From Lacticaseibacillus chiayiensis (GTDB lineage: Bacteria; Bacillota; Bacilli; Lactobacillales; Lactobacillaceae), in contig NZ_MSSM01000013.1 of assembly GCF_004123795.1 (NCBI RefSeq), forward strand, positions 1 through 53,009: 53,009 nucleotides of DNA, read 5' to 3'. Position 1 is the stretch's first letter. Each line of letters begins with the position of its first letter. Both the position numbers and the translations under genes were made by a program. Positions 26,218 to 35,588 of the stretch are shown piece after piece. Below the pieces are notes generated by a model. It ran no database searches and was not told the DNA's origin. It worked only from the letters and a program-made list of their open reading frames with translations.

Positions 26218-27423
26218 TCACATCTGCGGCTGGGTTAAATGTTCCGTTAACCGATTGATCGCTTTAGCTACAAGCTTCGGATCAGTGGCTAGGTTCAGGC
26301 GAATATACGTCGCCGTTTTGGGTGAAAACCATGCACCATAGTCGACTGCCAAACCACAGATACCCTCAACAAAAGCTTTGATGTGATCAGGCGCCACGTA
26401 TGCACCAATATCAACATAGGCTAAATAAGTCCCCTGAAGATCGGCAACGGTCGCTTTGGGAGCCGCCTGCGCTAAGCCATCCAACAATTGTCGGTAGTTA
26501 TAACGAACCACCTGAAGAACCTGATCCAGCCACGCAGCCCCATGCCGATAAGCGGCTTCGCCAGCGACTTGCCCCATCAAGCTGGTATCGACCGGATGTA
26601 GCTGCTTGACGAAATCGTCATACTTGGTGCGTAATCCTTCATCCGGAATGATGATATGGGAATTCAGCAACGCAGCAAGATTGAACGTTTTAGAAGGCGC
26701 ATTCAACACCACAAGATTTCGACGAGCTTTGCCTTCCGCTACCTGCAAGGCTGACGTAAATTTAGGACCGCTGACTTCAAGGTCGCCGTGGATTTCATCA
26801 GAAACCACCGTGATATCATGCTGACTAGTAATCGCAAAAAGCAGGTTCAGTTCATCCCGCGTCCAGATCCGCCCAACCGGATTGTGCGGTGAACATAAAA
26901 TCATCGCTTTAATGTGGGTGGTTGCCAGCGTCTTTTCCAGTTGCTCGAAATCCATTCGCCAGCCATCCGCAGTTAGTTGCAGATCAACCGAAACGACGCG
27001 GCGGCCGAGGTCTTTGATCGCATTCATGAATGGATAATAAACCGGCTGCATGATTAAAACTGGATCGTTGGGTTCGGTCAGCCAGTTCACCATGGCATAT
27101 AAGGACTTCACGACGCCGATGCCAAACCGCATCCAGTCCGGTTCGACTGTCACTCCATGGCGTTCTTTTTGCCAATTAATGAAGGCATCATAATAAGACT
27201 TTGGGCGGATGGAGTAGCCAAACGTCCCTTCCTGCACGCGCGCGGTAAGTGCATCGAGGACCGCTTGCGGCGCTTTGAACTCCGTATCGGCAATCCACAT
27301 GGGCAACAAATCGTCCCGACCAAATTCTTCTTTTAATCCATCCCACTTGACAGCGTTACTATTTCGCCGATCAACCAAGTGCGTATCAACAAAGGCTGCA
27401 ACGTCAGCTGGCAATTTTTCCAT
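26218..27423 (-). CDS. MalY/PatB-type PLP-dependent aminotransferase (cystathionine beta-lyase-like)
   Basis: About 401 residues, fold type I class I/II PLP enzyme. Visible are LPMWIADTEFKAPQAVLDAL near the N terminus, the substrate/PLP region PVYYPFMNAI, CSPHNPVGRIW, VVSDEIHGDL, the PLP lysine in NAPSKTFNLA and a C-terminal arginine in TYIRLNLA. This subfamily combines aminotransferase and C-S lyase activity, so it may release thiols from cystathionine or related compounds. The start at 27423 (MEKLPADV) has AGGG upstream; the ORF is open to 27465. Confidence 0.85.
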   Translation of the reverse strand: MEKLPADVAAFVDTHLVDRRNSNAVKWDGLKEEFGRDDLLPMWIADTEFKAPQAVLDALTARVQEGTFGYSIRPKSYYDAFINWQKERHGVTVEPDWMRFGIGVVKSLYAMVNWLTEPNDPVLIMQPVYYPFMNAIKDLGRRVVSVDLQLTADGWRMDFEQLEKTLATTHIKAMILCSPHNPVGRIWTRDELNLLFAITSQHDITVVSDEIHGDLEVSGPKFTSALQVAEGKARRNLVVLNAPSKTFNLAALLNSHIIIPDEGLRTKYDDFVKQLHPVDTSLMGQVAGEAAYRHGAAWLDQVLQVVRYNYRQLLDGLAQAAPKATVADLQGTYLAYVDIGAYVAPDHIKAFVEGICGLAVDYGAWFSPKTATYIRLNLATDPKLVAKAINRLTEHLTQPQM

Positions 27424-27525
27424 CAACGATCCCTGCTTTCTTGCTTTTGTTGTCATTGTACGCATCCATTCAGGGTGTGTCCACCGCGGTCAGGTCGCCA
27501 TATCTTGTTAACGGCATACTTTTAC

Positions 27526-27999
27526 TTAAGCAAGAACTTCTTTCAACGCTGGCTCAATTGCTTCGGGCGTCGTTTTCGGTGCGAATCGTTTCACAACCCG
27601 GCCATCGCGATCGACGAGAAATTTCGTAAAGTTCCATTTAATTGATTTTCCCAACTCACCAGGCGCTTCCGTCTTAAGGTATTTGAAAAGTGGCGCTGTA
27701 TGCTCACCGTTAACTTTGATCAGCTGATGCATCGGGAAACTCACGCCATACTTCATTCGACACGCCTCTGCCGCTGCATGACCATCTGCTAACTCCTGCT
27801 TAAATTGATCAGAAGGAAACCCTAAGACGACAAATCCCTGGTCCTTGTACTTTTGATACATTTTTTCCAAACCGTCAAACTGTGGCGCAAACCCGCACTT
27901 TGTCGCCGTATTCACAATCAGCAGAGGTTGCCCCTTATACTTGCTTAATGAATATTTTGCGCCATCTTCCAAAGTGGCTTCAAAATCATAAATTGACAT
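27526..27999 (-). CDS. Glutathione peroxidase family thiol peroxidase
   Basis: 157 residues of the non-selenium Gpx family. The peroxidatic cysteine is C35 in NTATKCGFAPQ, the Trp/Asn of the catalytic tetrad are in IKWNFTKFLVDRDG, and a resolving cysteine is plausible in EACRMKYGVSFP. The usual FPCNQF loop is FPSDQF here, so that loop has no cysteine. Such enzymes in lactobacilli probably use thioredoxin rather than glutathione. RBS GAGGCGGAA; single gene. Confidence 0.9.
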   Translation of the reverse strand: MSIYDFEATLEDGAKYSLSKYKGQPLLIVNTATKCGFAPQFDGLEKMYQKYKDQGFVVLGFPSDQFKQELADGHAAAEACRMKYGVSFPMHQLIKVNGEHTAPLFKYLKTEAPGELGKSIKWNFTKFLVDRDGRVVKRFAPKTTPEAIEPALKEVLA

Positions 28000-28099
28000 G
28001 GCTATTCCGCCTCTTTCTTAATCAAAGTTGATGCCTTATCCTAACATTTTTCGGCAAACAAGCGAACTCCCGGAATTGCAAAAATTCTAAAACTTTTGC

Positions 28100-28128
28100 T
28101 TGCGCCCCCTATGCGCTTCCGCTATAAT
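28100..28128 (+). promoter_or_regulatory. Promoter of tRNA-Leu
   Basis: TTGCGC (28100-28105), 17 bases, consensus TATAAT (28123-28128), 13 bases before the tRNA. Confidence 0.7.
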
Positions 28129-28141
28129 CATTTATGTTGTT

Positions 28142-28226
28142 GCCGCGATGGCGGAACTGGCAGACGCGCAGTGTTCAGGTCGCTGTGGGATTTATTCCCG
28201 TGCAGGTTCGATTCCTGTTCGCGGCA
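28142..28226 (+). tRNA. tRNA-Leu (anticodon CAG)
   Basis: A class II tRNA with a 7-bp acceptor stem (GCCGCGA / TCGCGGC), D arm GGCGGAACTGGCAGACGC, anticodon stem CAGTG/CGCTG around loop TTCAGGT (anticodon CAG, reading CUG), a long variable arm (GGGATTTATTCCC) and T arm GGTTCGATTCC. The discriminator is A; no CCA is encoded. Has its own promoter and terminator. Confidence 0.95.
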
Positions 28227-28277
28227 TTATGAATACTCACTTGCTCGAGTATTCAATGTCCGGGCAACAAATAATTG

Positions 28278-28308
28278 GTCTTCCCAAGATGATTGGGAAG
28301 GCTTTTTT
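28278..28308 (+). terminator. Terminator after tRNA-Leu
   Basis: Perfect stem CTTCCCAA (28280-28287) / TTGGGAAG (28293-28300) with loop GATGA and a T run. Confidence 0.85.
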
Positions 28309-28371
28309 ATTTTAACATTACATTGCCCCTACACAACCCCCGTGCTAACCTTAAAAAATGGAGGTGAACCC

Positions 28372-28872
28372 ATGACACATAAGACGCACCGCGCATTTGG
28401 CTGCTATGGAATTGCAACCATTAATCAACGCCTGATCGTGATTCGTAAAAATGCCGGTCCTTACATTCACCGCTTTGATCTTCCCGGTGGCAGCTTAGAC
28501 GGCCCTGAGCCGCTTGAACATGATGTTTTGCGGGAGTTTAACGAAGAAACGGGGCTCACTGCCACAATTGATCGTCAGTTGGGTGCCACCAGCTTTGTTT
28601 ATCCTTGGCAGTATGAGCACTGGACTATTAATCAACATATCTGTGTTTTCTACATGCTCACGGTCACCGGTGGTCAATTAGTTAAAACCGTGCCGCAATT
28701 TATCGGTCAGGATTCGCTCGGAGCACAGTCCGTCCCACTGGGAAAATTATCTTGGGATAACGCTTCGCCGCTCGTCATGTTTGCAAAAGACTTCTTACAA
28801 AGCGGCCAGGCGGATTTAACCACCAAAACATTTCGTGAATGGACCGTATTGAAGGAGGCTTCCGCTTTATGA
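28372..28872 (+). CDS. Nudix hydrolase
   Basis: 166 residues with a complete Nudix box Gx5Ex7REUxEExGU (GSLDGPE...REFNEETGL, about residues 42-63), which binds Mg2+ and cleaves nucleoside diphosphate-linked substrates. The substrate is unknown. Start set at 28372 by GGAGGTG; the longer open frame back to 28096 crosses the tRNA and is rejected. It overlaps nnrD by ATGA, so it may act with that repair enzyme on damaged nucleotides, which is inference. Confidence 0.88.
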   Translation: MTHKTHRAFGCYGIATINQRLIVIRKNAGPYIHRFDLPGGSLDGPEPLEHDVLREFNEETGLTATIDRQLGATSFVYPWQYEHWTINQHICVFYMLTVTGGQLVKTVPQFIGQDSLGAQSVPLGKLSWDNASPLVMFAKDFLQSGQADLTTKTFREWTVLKEASAL

Positions 28873-29693
28873 AACAGTTAACAGAACAGTTGGCGCAGAC
28901 TGTGGTGCGTCCGCGGCAACGTGATACTTACAAGGGCAGTTTTGGCAAAATCCTTATTGTCGGTGGTAACGCACAATTCGGTGGTGCCGCGATCATGAGT
29001 GCCAGTGCCGCGGTTTATGCCGGCGCCGGGCTGGTCAGTGTGGCGACAGATCCGGTCAACCGCAGCGCATTGCACGCCCGCTTGCCTGAAGCCATGATTC
29101 TTGACGCTGCCTCATCTGCCCTAGAAACGGCTATTCGTCAAGCCACGGTAATTGTCGTCGGTCCGGGATTGGGAACCGATAACGCTGCCTTGGCGATTTT
29201 AAAGCGGGTCTTTGCGGCAGTTGAGCAAACACAGGTTCTAATCATTGATGGTTCTGCCATTACCCTTGTGGCTGCGCATCAGCTTGACTACCCGAACGCG
29301 CAGCTGATTTGGACGCCGCACCAAGTCGAATGGCAGCGGTTGTCCGGTCTCGCACTTTCCGACCAAACTGTCACCGCCAGTCAACAAGCAGCCAGCCACA
29401 TCCCTGGCATCGTTGTGGCCAAAAGTTCTCAGACGCATGTTTTTGTTGGCGATGATGTTTACGAAAATATGGCCGGTGGCCCGGCAATGGCCACCGGCGG
29501 CTCTGGCGACACGTTAACTGGCATCATTGCGGCTTTTGCCGGCCAGTTCCAACCACTGAAACAGGCAGTGCTGGCAGCGGTGTTTGTCCATTCTCATGTG
29601 GCCGATATTGTGGCCATGAATAGTTACGTTGCTTTGCCCACCATGATCATTCGCGAACTCCCCACCTATTTGAAACAATTGTCCGAATCTTAG
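28869..29693 (+). CDS. nnrD: ADP/ATP-dependent NAD(P)H-hydrate dehydratase
   Basis: 274 residues of the ribokinase-like YjeF C-terminal family (CARKD). It removes the hydrate from damaged NADH or NADPH using ADP or ATP. Visible are KGSFGKILIVGGNAQFGGAAIMSA, VIVVGPGLGTDN, WTPHQVEWQRL and the nucleotide-binding GGSGDTLTGII. The N-terminal epimerase domain found fused in some species is absent. The start overlaps the Nudix stop (ATGA) with AAGGAGG upstream; a strong terminator ends the pair. Confidence 0.9.
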   Translation: MKQLTEQLAQTVVRPRQRDTYKGSFGKILIVGGNAQFGGAAIMSASAAVYAGAGLVSVATDPVNRSALHARLPEAMILDAASSALETAIRQATVIVVGPGLGTDNAALAILKRVFAAVEQTQVLIIDGSAITLVAAHQLDYPNAQLIWTPHQVEWQRLSGLALSDQTVTASQQAASHIPGIVVAKSSQTHVFVGDDVYENMAGGPAMATGGSGDTLTGIIAAFAGQFQPLKQAVLAAVFVHSHVADIVAMNSYVALPTMIIRELPTYLKQLSES

Positions 29694-29752
29694 AATAATT
29701 TACGATCAGCAGTGAATGCCTCCCGTCCACGTCGCGAGACAGGGCCATAATT

Positions 29753-29800
29753 AAAAGCGGTCGCAAGAGCATATTATTCACTCTTGCGACCGCTTTTTCT
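29753..29800. terminator. Strong bidirectional terminator
   Basis: Perfect 17-bp stem AAAAGCGGTCGCAAGAG (29753-29769) / CTCTTGCGACCGCTTTT (29781-29797) between convergent nnrD and the RsuA-family gene. Confidence 0.9.
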
Positions 29801-29845
29801 TAACGTCCCACTTATTGGTAAACATCATTCAGAACAGCATAGCCG

Positions 29846-30556
29846 TTATTTGGCTATCTGGGCCAATTTAGCCCGTTCTTCATCCGTCAACGCGCGATAA
29901 TCGCCTGCTGCCATATTTTCAGGTAAATGCAACGGCCCCATCGCGATGCGGGTCAAAGCAACCACCTCATTATCAACCGCCAGCAGCATACGCTTGATTT
30001 GATGATACTTACCTTCCGTGATCGTCATTTGAATCACTTTATTGTCAGTTGCCGGCACCACCGTTACTTCTGCGGGAGCTGTTGTAAAATCTTTTAAAAC
30101 AACGCCTTGTTCCAACTGACGCTTCATCTCATCAGTGAGTGCTTTTGCTAATGTGGCGGTATATGTCTTTGCCACATGATGATGCGGCGCCAAGAGTCGA
30201 TGTCCTAAATTGCCATCGGTAGTCAACAGTAACAGGCCGGTCGTGTCTTTGTCCAAGCGCCCAACCGGATATAACCCAGGCCGGTAATCATGCGGCCGAA
30301 TCAAATCGAGAACAGTCGGCTGCGCTGGATCCTCGGTTGCTGTGATGACCCCTGCCGGCTTGTTCATCAAATAGTCAACTTCGAGAGGTCCGTCTGCTTG
30401 AGCATCGTTCACTTCCACAGCAACGCCCGGCAAGATATTATAGCCCGGATCCGTCACCAGCTCCCCGGCGACTCGAACGCGTTTGTCACGAATGAGTGTC
30501 TTGACTTCTTTTCGACTGCCAAATTGCAAATGACTCAAATACTTATCTAATCGCAT
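29846..30556 (-). CDS. RsuA-family 16S/23S pseudouridine synthase
   Basis: 236 residues: an N-terminal S4 RNA-binding domain (MRLDKYLSHLQFGSRKEVKTLI...KRVRVAG) and a catalytic domain with GRLDKDTTGLLLLT (catalytic Asp), MNKPAGVITAT and EGKYHQIKRML. It is of the RsuA type, which typically modifies one small-subunit rRNA uridine. Start at 30556; the open extension to 30607 overlaps the flippase gene. It starts 4 bases after the flippase-like stop, so the two are co-transcribed, an arrangement common in lactobacilli. Confidence 0.9.
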   Translation of the reverse strand: MRLDKYLSHLQFGSRKEVKTLIRDKRVRVAGELVTDPGYNILPGVAVEVNDAQADGPLEVDYLMNKPAGVITATEDPAQPTVLDLIRPHDYRPGLYPVGRLDKDTTGLLLLTTDGNLGHRLLAPHHHVAKTYTATLAKALTDEMKRQLEQGVVLKDFTTAPAEVTVVPATDNKVIQMTITEGKYHQIKRMLLAVDNEVVALTRIAMGPLHLPENMAAGDYRALTDEERAKLAQIAK

Positions 30557-30560
30557 AATA

Positions 30561-32204
30561 TCACCGAATGTGTAAGATTTCGCGTAACCGGCTGACTCGT
30601 TCGCCAATAATCATGTCCGCCAAGCGCGTTTTTAAAATCAAATAAGCATAAATCAATACCCCGACACCAACCGCCACCAACAAGACCAAAGCGGCGCCAA
30701 ACTGACTTCGCGGGTTAATGATCATGCCAGAAAGGTTCACGATCAGGTAGCACACGGCACACATAATCAATGAAAAAGCCAGAATGCCCACACCGCGACG
30801 AATCGTTTGTCTAACATGGATATTGTACATTCGATTCGTCGAATACAGCATCAACAGGCTCGATACCGTCATGCCAAGCATGGTTGCAATGACCGGTCCA
30901 TAGACGTTGAAAAAGAAAATCATCGGCCACTGGGCGATCACTTTAACTGCCATCCCGACTAACATCTCCTGAATTGCCAGACGGTTGTTGAAGAGACCCT
31001 GAAGAATCGCAGCTAACACCGTAAACAGTCCCAGTAAAATCGCCAAAATTGATGAACACTGTAATAGCCTGATGCCCAACCAATCCATATCACGATAAAA
31101 CAAAACATACAAAGGACGCGCAACTGCTACCATTCCAAGCGCTGACGGAATCATCACAATAAAGAACAGCTGTAAAGTGTTCGTAATTTGCCGTGCCAAC
31201 CCCGCAACATCACCACGCGTTTTGGCCCCGGCCAACAAAGGCACAACGGTAATAGCCATGGCAACTGCCAAACTGACAATGATCATGATTAATTTATTCG
31301 CATTACCGGCAAATAAGGCATAGTAGCGATCCAGCTGATCCTCACTCACACGATAGAAGGCCTTCATCATTGGGTTAAAGGTGTACTGATCGACAATATA
31401 GTAAATATTAATCGTCGAATCCATGATGATGAACGGAATCGCCTGACGCGCCACATCCAACAAAATTTCGTTAACACTGATATTCAGAGCCTGTTTACTT
31501 TGCGCCACTAATGCATCTAAACGCGGTTTTTGTTGAACAAAATAGACAACTAACAAGCCAAGTCCAAAAACGGCGCCAATAAATGCGGCGAATGTGGAGT
31601 GAACCACTGCATCTAAGTAGTGATGATTACCAGCGACCATAATCGCGTACGTCATGACCAGCATGTACAAAATTCGGGCAACCTGTTCAATAAACTGGCT
31701 GATCGCACTGGGTGCCATTTCGTTATAGCCTTGGAAAAAGCCGCGAATCAGACTCAGCGATGGAATTAGCAACAATGGCCACGCCAATGACCGGAACACC
31801 GGGATCATCCGCGGATCCCCAGCGGCCAATAATGGCGCCAATAACCACATCGCACCACAAGACAAAATACCCATAAGAAGCATGGCAAATGTCCCATGAT
31901 AAAAGAGTCGCATGCCCGTCTTATACTCACCCATCGCGTTGTATCGCGCGACTTGCTTGGAAACCGCTCCGGGAACACCAGCGGTCGAAATAATCAAAAA
32001 CAGACTATAAATCTGATAACCCTTGGTAAATAAAGCATTAGCCGTTAGAAAAGCTGCACCAAGCCAAATACGCCACGGAATGACATAGATGGCTCCTAGA
32101 ATCCGCGAAAAAACACTGCCGGCAGTCATCCACGCCGAGCCGCGGATCATTTTTTCCTTATCTGTACGCGGCGGCTGATTACCGCTGCCCAGCGAATTTC
32201 CCAT
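30561..32204 (-). CDS. Polysaccharide/lipid II flippase-like MOP-family membrane protein (YtgP/MurJ type)
   Basis: 547 residues with about 14 hydrophobic helices, of the MOP exporter superfamily (PST/SpoVB/YtgP branch). Start motif GSAWMTAGSVFSRILGAIYVIPW, then YNAMGEYKTG and IRGFFQGYNEMAPSAISQF. YtgP-type proteins can flip lipid II across the membrane (MurJ function); the pairing with an RsuA-type gene rather than a capsule locus favours this housekeeping role, which is inference. AGGAGC precedes the ATG. Confidence 0.85.
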   Translation of the reverse strand: MGNSLGSGNQPPRTDKEKMIRGSAWMTAGSVFSRILGAIYVIPWRIWLGAAFLTANALFTKGYQIYSLFLIISTAGVPGAVSKQVARYNAMGEYKTGMRLFYHGTFAMLLMGILSCGAMWLLAPLLAAGDPRMIPVFRSLAWPLLLIPSLSLIRGFFQGYNEMAPSAISQFIEQVARILYMLVMTYAIMVAGNHHYLDAVVHSTFAAFIGAVFGLGLLVVYFVQQKPRLDALVAQSKQALNISVNEILLDVARQAIPFIIMDSTINIYYIVDQYTFNPMMKAFYRVSEDQLDRYYALFAGNANKLIMIIVSLAVAMAITVVPLLAGAKTRGDVAGLARQITNTLQLFFIVMIPSALGMVAVARPLYVLFYRDMDWLGIRLLQCSSILAILLGLFTVLAAILQGLFNNRLAIQEMLVGMAVKVIAQWPMIFFFNVYGPVIATMLGMTVSSLLMLYSTNRMYNIHVRQTIRRGVGILAFSLIMCAVCYLIVNLSGMIINPRSQFGAALVLLVAVGVGVLIYAYLILKTRLADMIIGERVSRLREILHIR

Positions 32205-32443
32205 GATAAGCTCCTGTCGTGTTGCGTAATCCTTTATATTTTAGGCAATCCGCGCCTCACTTGCAATCCTTCCTGAGTTTCTTTGTTGAATCAAAAGAAA
32301 ATTTTGATAATTGCAGATAACACAATTATTATATGATACCACGCCAATGGATCCTTTAAGTTTGAGCTGCGGTCATCGTCTAGGGGCGATGGGGTTTAAC
32401 TTGGGGCTTTAGCTTGTGCTTATCGCTGTTGAAATTCGATTGA

Positions 32444-32515
32444 CTCGCTCCATAACGCGCTCCCCAGCGCAGAAGCCTGCGTGTAAGGACCTTGGTCGCA
32501 ATGGTCAAGGCAGCG
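32444..32515. repeat. Palindromic repeat family A, left-arm copy
   Basis: AGCGCAGAAGCCTGCGTGTA followed by AGGACCTTGGTCGCAATGG matches the left arm at 11830-11870. The right arm is missing; the sequence continues CAAGGCAGCG. Confidence 0.65.
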
Positions 32516-32568
32516 TATTGGAACATTTTTCTATTCATGGCAATTGTGGTGGGTAACTTTCGCGTTCT

Positions 32569-32688
32569 ATAACGCGCTCGCAGTCGCAGAAATCTACGTG
32601 TAAGGACCTCAAGCCTAAATGGCCAAAACCCAGCCATTTAGCTTGAGGCCACTTACACTCCGATTTCTAAGCGCTCCTGCTCGCGCTC
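32569..32688. repeat. Palindromic repeat family A, copy 3 (complete)
   Basis: Left arm GTCGCAGAAATCTACGTGTA, AGGACCTCAAGCCTAAATGG and right arm CCATTTAGCTTGAGGCC, ACTTACACTCCGATTTCTAAGC form a palindrome around AAAACCCA. Pairing of the inner arms is nearly complete, although the bases differ from copy 1, so pairing is conserved rather than sequence. Confidence 0.75.
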
Positions 32689-32810
32689 ACCAAAAACTCG
32701 GTTCCATCGACAATTCCAGTCTTTGGTACCGATTTCGTTTAGCTGGAGCGTGAAGCGTTGCCTAAAAAACGTAACGTCATTGGCCTTTAACAAATCATAA
32801 TATAACTTAA

Positions 32811-35222
32811 CTACTTAACCACGATGTTGATGATTTTGCGCGGGACCACAATGATCTTTTTAATGTCCTTACCAGCCGTGAACTTTTGGACGTTTTCATT
32901 GGCCAGTGCGGCTTGTTTGATATCATCGTCGGATTCGTTGACATTAGCAGTGATGGAGCCGCGGAGCTTGCCGTTAACTTGAACCATCATGTCGTAAGTA
33001 TCAGTCTTGAGCTTGCTTTCATCGTAGGTCGGCCATGGCGCGTATGTCAGACTGTGATCGTGACCAAGCCGTGACCAGATTTCTTCCATCAAATGCGGGG
33101 CAATTGGTGCGAGCATTTTGACAAAACCCTCGACATACTCTAATGGCAAGTCATCGTCTTTACGCGCCGAATTGATGAAGACCATCATCTGAGAAATTGC
33201 GGTGTTAAAATGCAAAGCTTCGTAGTCTTCGGTTACTTTTTTAACAGTTTCGTTGTAAACCTTATCCAAACGGCCGTCATTGATGGTTGTGATGCGATCC
33301 CGCAGTTTGCCTTCGTCGTCGATAAAGGCACTCCAGACGCGATCCAGGAACTTACGCGCACCGGCCAAGCCCTTTGTGGACCAAGCAATACCGGCATCCA
33401 GCGGGCCCATGAACATTTCGTAAAGCCGCAACGTATCGGCACCGTATTCATCGACCACATCGTCTGGGTTAACGACATTGCCTTTGGATTTACTCATTTT
33501 TTCATGATTGTCGCCCAGAATCATGCCTTGGTTGTACAGGCGCTGGAATGGCTCCTTATTCGGAATCGCGCCGATGTCATAGAGGAAGAGATTCCAAAAG
33601 CGCGCATACAAAAGATGCAGCACCGCATGTTCAGCGCCGCCAATATAAAGGTCGACCGGCATCCATTGCTTGAGCTTGTCGTAATCGGCAAGTGCTTCTT
33701 TATTATGCGGGTCGACAAAGCGCAGGAAATACCATGAAGAGCCGGCCCATTGCGGCATTGTGTTGGTTTCCCGCTTACCTTTGCGCCCGTTTTTGTCGAC
33801 AACATTGACCCAATCCGTCAAATTGGCCAACGGACTTTCACCGGTCCCACTCGGCTTGATATCGACCTCCTCAGGCAATACCAGTGGCAGTTCATCTTCC
33901 GGTACCAGTGTGGTTTCGCCGTCTTCCCAGTGAATGACCGGAATCGGTTCGCCCCAATACCGTTGACGGGAAAAGACCCAGTCGCGCAACTTATAATTAA
34001 CTTTGGCGTGACCGCTGCCTTTGTCTTCCAACCAGCTGATCATCCGATCAATGGCGTCCTGTTCGTTTAAACCATCCAAAAATTCGGAATTGATATGGAT
34101 GCCATCGCCAGTGTAGGCCGCTTCGTCAATATTACCGCCTTCGATAACCGGCTTGATTTCAATACCAAACTTTTTGGCGAAAGCATAGTCACGATCATCA
34201 TGTGCCGGTACCGCCATAATGGCTCCAGTACCGTACGTCGCCAGGACATAATCCGAGATCCAGATTGGCAGTTTTTCGCCATTGACCGGGTTGGTGGCAT
34301 AAGCACCTGTCCAGACACCGGTTTTTTCTTTATCCAGCGCAGTCCGATCCAAATCGGATTTATGCGCCGCTTCCTCAACATAGGCATCGACAACTGCCTG
34401 CTGCTCTGGTGTTGTAATTTTTTCAACCAGCTCATGTTCAGGCGCCATCACCACATAGGTTGCGCCAAAAAGGGTATCCGGTCGTGTCGTGAACACGTCG
34501 AATTTTTCCTGACTGTCGGTCACTGAAAAGGTGATCTGGGCTCCGGTGGATTTACCGATCCAATTACGTTGCATCTGCTTGATGGATTCCGGCCAATCTA
34601 AGTCATCAAGATCAGCAAGCAGTTTATCCGCATAAGCCGTAATCTTCAACATCCATTGCCGCATGGGTTTGCGAATGACCGGAAAACCGCCGCGTTCGGT
34701 TTTACCATCGATAACTTCCTCGTTGGCCACAACGGTCCCTAAGTCAGGACTCCAGTTAACCGGCACTTCGGCTTCATAAGCCAATCCGTGTTTATAAAGT
34801 TGTTCAAAAATCCATTGGGTCCACTTATAGTAACTTGGATCCGTCGTATTGATTTCTCGATTCCAGTCGTATGAAAAACCGAGGCTATTAATTTGCCGCT
34901 TGAACGTTTCAATATTTTGCTTGGTGAAGGTTCGCGGGTTGTGTCCGGTGTTCAAGGCATATTGTTCAGCCGGTAAACCGAATGCGTCCCAGCCCATCGG
35001 ATGTAACACGTTAAACCCTTGCATCCGCTTCATCCGAGCAACAATATCCGTTGCAGTATACCCTTCCGGATGTCCAACGTGCAGGCCTTGACCTGACGGA
35101 TATGGGAACATATCCAACGCATAAAAATTCGGTTTTTTCGGATCGGTCGTTGTATTGAACTCGTTACGTTCTGCCCAATAACGTTGCCACTTCTTATCGA
35201 TCTCATGATGATCGTATGCCAT
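32811..35222 (-). CDS. leuS: Leucyl-tRNA synthetase
   Basis: An 803-residue class Ia synthetase that charges tRNA-Leu. HIGH appears as HVGHPEGY (about 48-55) and KMSKS as [14 protein letters not shown]; the CP1 editing domain lies between, with TTRPDTLFG and [10 protein letters not shown], the anchors of the hydrolytic editing site, and the C terminus ends [16 protein letters not shown]. Full length. The start is preceded by AGGAGG. Expression is governed by the T-box leader upstream (35250-35480). Confidence 0.97.
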   Translation of the reverse strand: MAYDHHEIDKKWQRYWAERNEFNTTTDPKKPNFYALDMFPYPSGQGLHVGHPEGYTATDIVARMKRMQGFNVLHPMGWDAFGLPAEQYALNTGHNPRTFTKQNIETFKRQINSLGFSYDWNREINTTDPSYYKWTQWIFEQLYKHGLAYEAEVPVNWSPDLGTVVANEEVIDGKTERGGFPVIRKPMRQWMLKITAYADKLLADLDDLDWPESIKQMQRNWIGKSTGAQITFSVTDSQEKFDVFTTRPDTLFGATYVVMAPEHELVEKITTPEQQAVVDAYVEEAAHKSDLDRTALDKEKTGVWTGAYATNPVNGEKLPIWISDYVLATYGTGAIMAVPAHDDRDYAFAKKFGIEIKPVIEGGNIDEAAYTGDGIHINSEFLDGLNEQDAIDRMISWLEDKGSGHAKVNYKLRDWVFSRQRYWGEPIPVIHWEDGETTLVPEDELPLVLPEEVDIKPSGTGESPLANLTDWVNVVDKNGRKGKRETNTMPQWAGSSWYFLRFVDPHNKEALADYDKLKQWMPVDLYIGGAEHAVLHLLYARFWNLFLYDIGAIPNKEPFQRLYNQGMILGDNHEKMSKSKGNVVNPDDVVDEYGADTLRLYEMFMGPLDAGIAWSTKGLAGARKFLDRVWSAFIDDEGKLRDRITTINDGRLDKVYNETVKKVTEDYEALHFNTAISQMMVFINSARKDDDLPLEYVEGFVKMLAPIAPHLMEEIWSRLGHDHSLTYAPWPTYDESKLKTDTYDMMVQVNGKLRGSITANVNESDDDIKQAALANENVQKFTAGKDIKKIIVVPRKIINIVVK

Positions 35223-35249
35223 TTTGTTACCTCCTAATTGTTTTCAAAC

Positions 35250-35480
35250 AAAAAGCCGCCCTATTCTTCATTAGGACGGCTCAGCCGCGGTACCACCTAA
35301 GTTCTGTTTGCACAGCGCTCAAAGGAGATAACGGTCCGGCCGGCTGCGATTACTGGCTTCACCGCAGCAACTTCAAAGGTCAGTTCAGTCTTAGCATCGT
35401 CAGGCTCGCACCACCGCCTGCTCTCTGATCCCCGCACCGACTTACTACTCCTTCGTTCGTTTGATGATTGCGTCAATCAT
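35250..35480 (-). promoter_or_regulatory. T-box riboswitch (leucine) upstream of leuS
   Basis: Read on the minus strand the leader holds the Stem I 5' side (GATCAGAGAGCAGG, complement of 35417-35430) with GGTGGTGCGA, a specifier loop GAACTGACC (35378-35386), the T-box AGGTGGTACCGCGG (35285-35298) that pairs with an uncharged tRNA acceptor end, and the terminator AGCCGTCCT...AGGGCGGCT followed by T (35254-35281). The specifier is read as CTG (35381-35383), a leucine codon. Uncharged tRNA-Leu would stabilise the antiterminator and turn leuS on. Confidence 0.9.
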
Positions 35481-35504
35481 AGCAAAAACCTTAGATGTGT
35501 TCAA
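35476..35504 (-). promoter_or_regulatory. leuS promoter
   Basis: On the minus strand, TTGAAC (complement of 35499-35504), 17 bases, TATGAT (complement of 35476-35481), placing the transcript start at the 5' edge of the T-box leader. Confidence 0.7.
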
Positions 35505-35588
35505 TGGTCATTATGCTATTCTGTTTATATTAGTCATTTTCTTAGCACATTCGTTATAGTCAATAGTACTTATTTTTGGAGGTTTGTT

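Larger units (their letters stand above)
32205..32810. other. 606-bp intergenic region between leuS and the flippase gene, made of repeats
   Basis: Two tandem family A repeat copies (32444-32515 and 32569-32688) plus AT-rich flanks carrying the flippase promoter region (about 32270-32340). Small minus-strand reading frames here translate the repeats themselves and are not credible genes. No separate terminator for leuS was recognised; the palindromes may serve as one. Confidence 0.6.

Noticed and set aside
28096-28371. In-frame extension of the Nudix gene upstream
   Set aside because: It runs through the tRNA-Leu gene and its terminator; the GGAGGTG-preceded ATG at 28372 is the real start.
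32380-32637. Minus-strand frame with internally repeated protein sequence
   Set aside because: The protein repeat comes from translating two family A DNA repeat copies; no ribosome site and no known domain.
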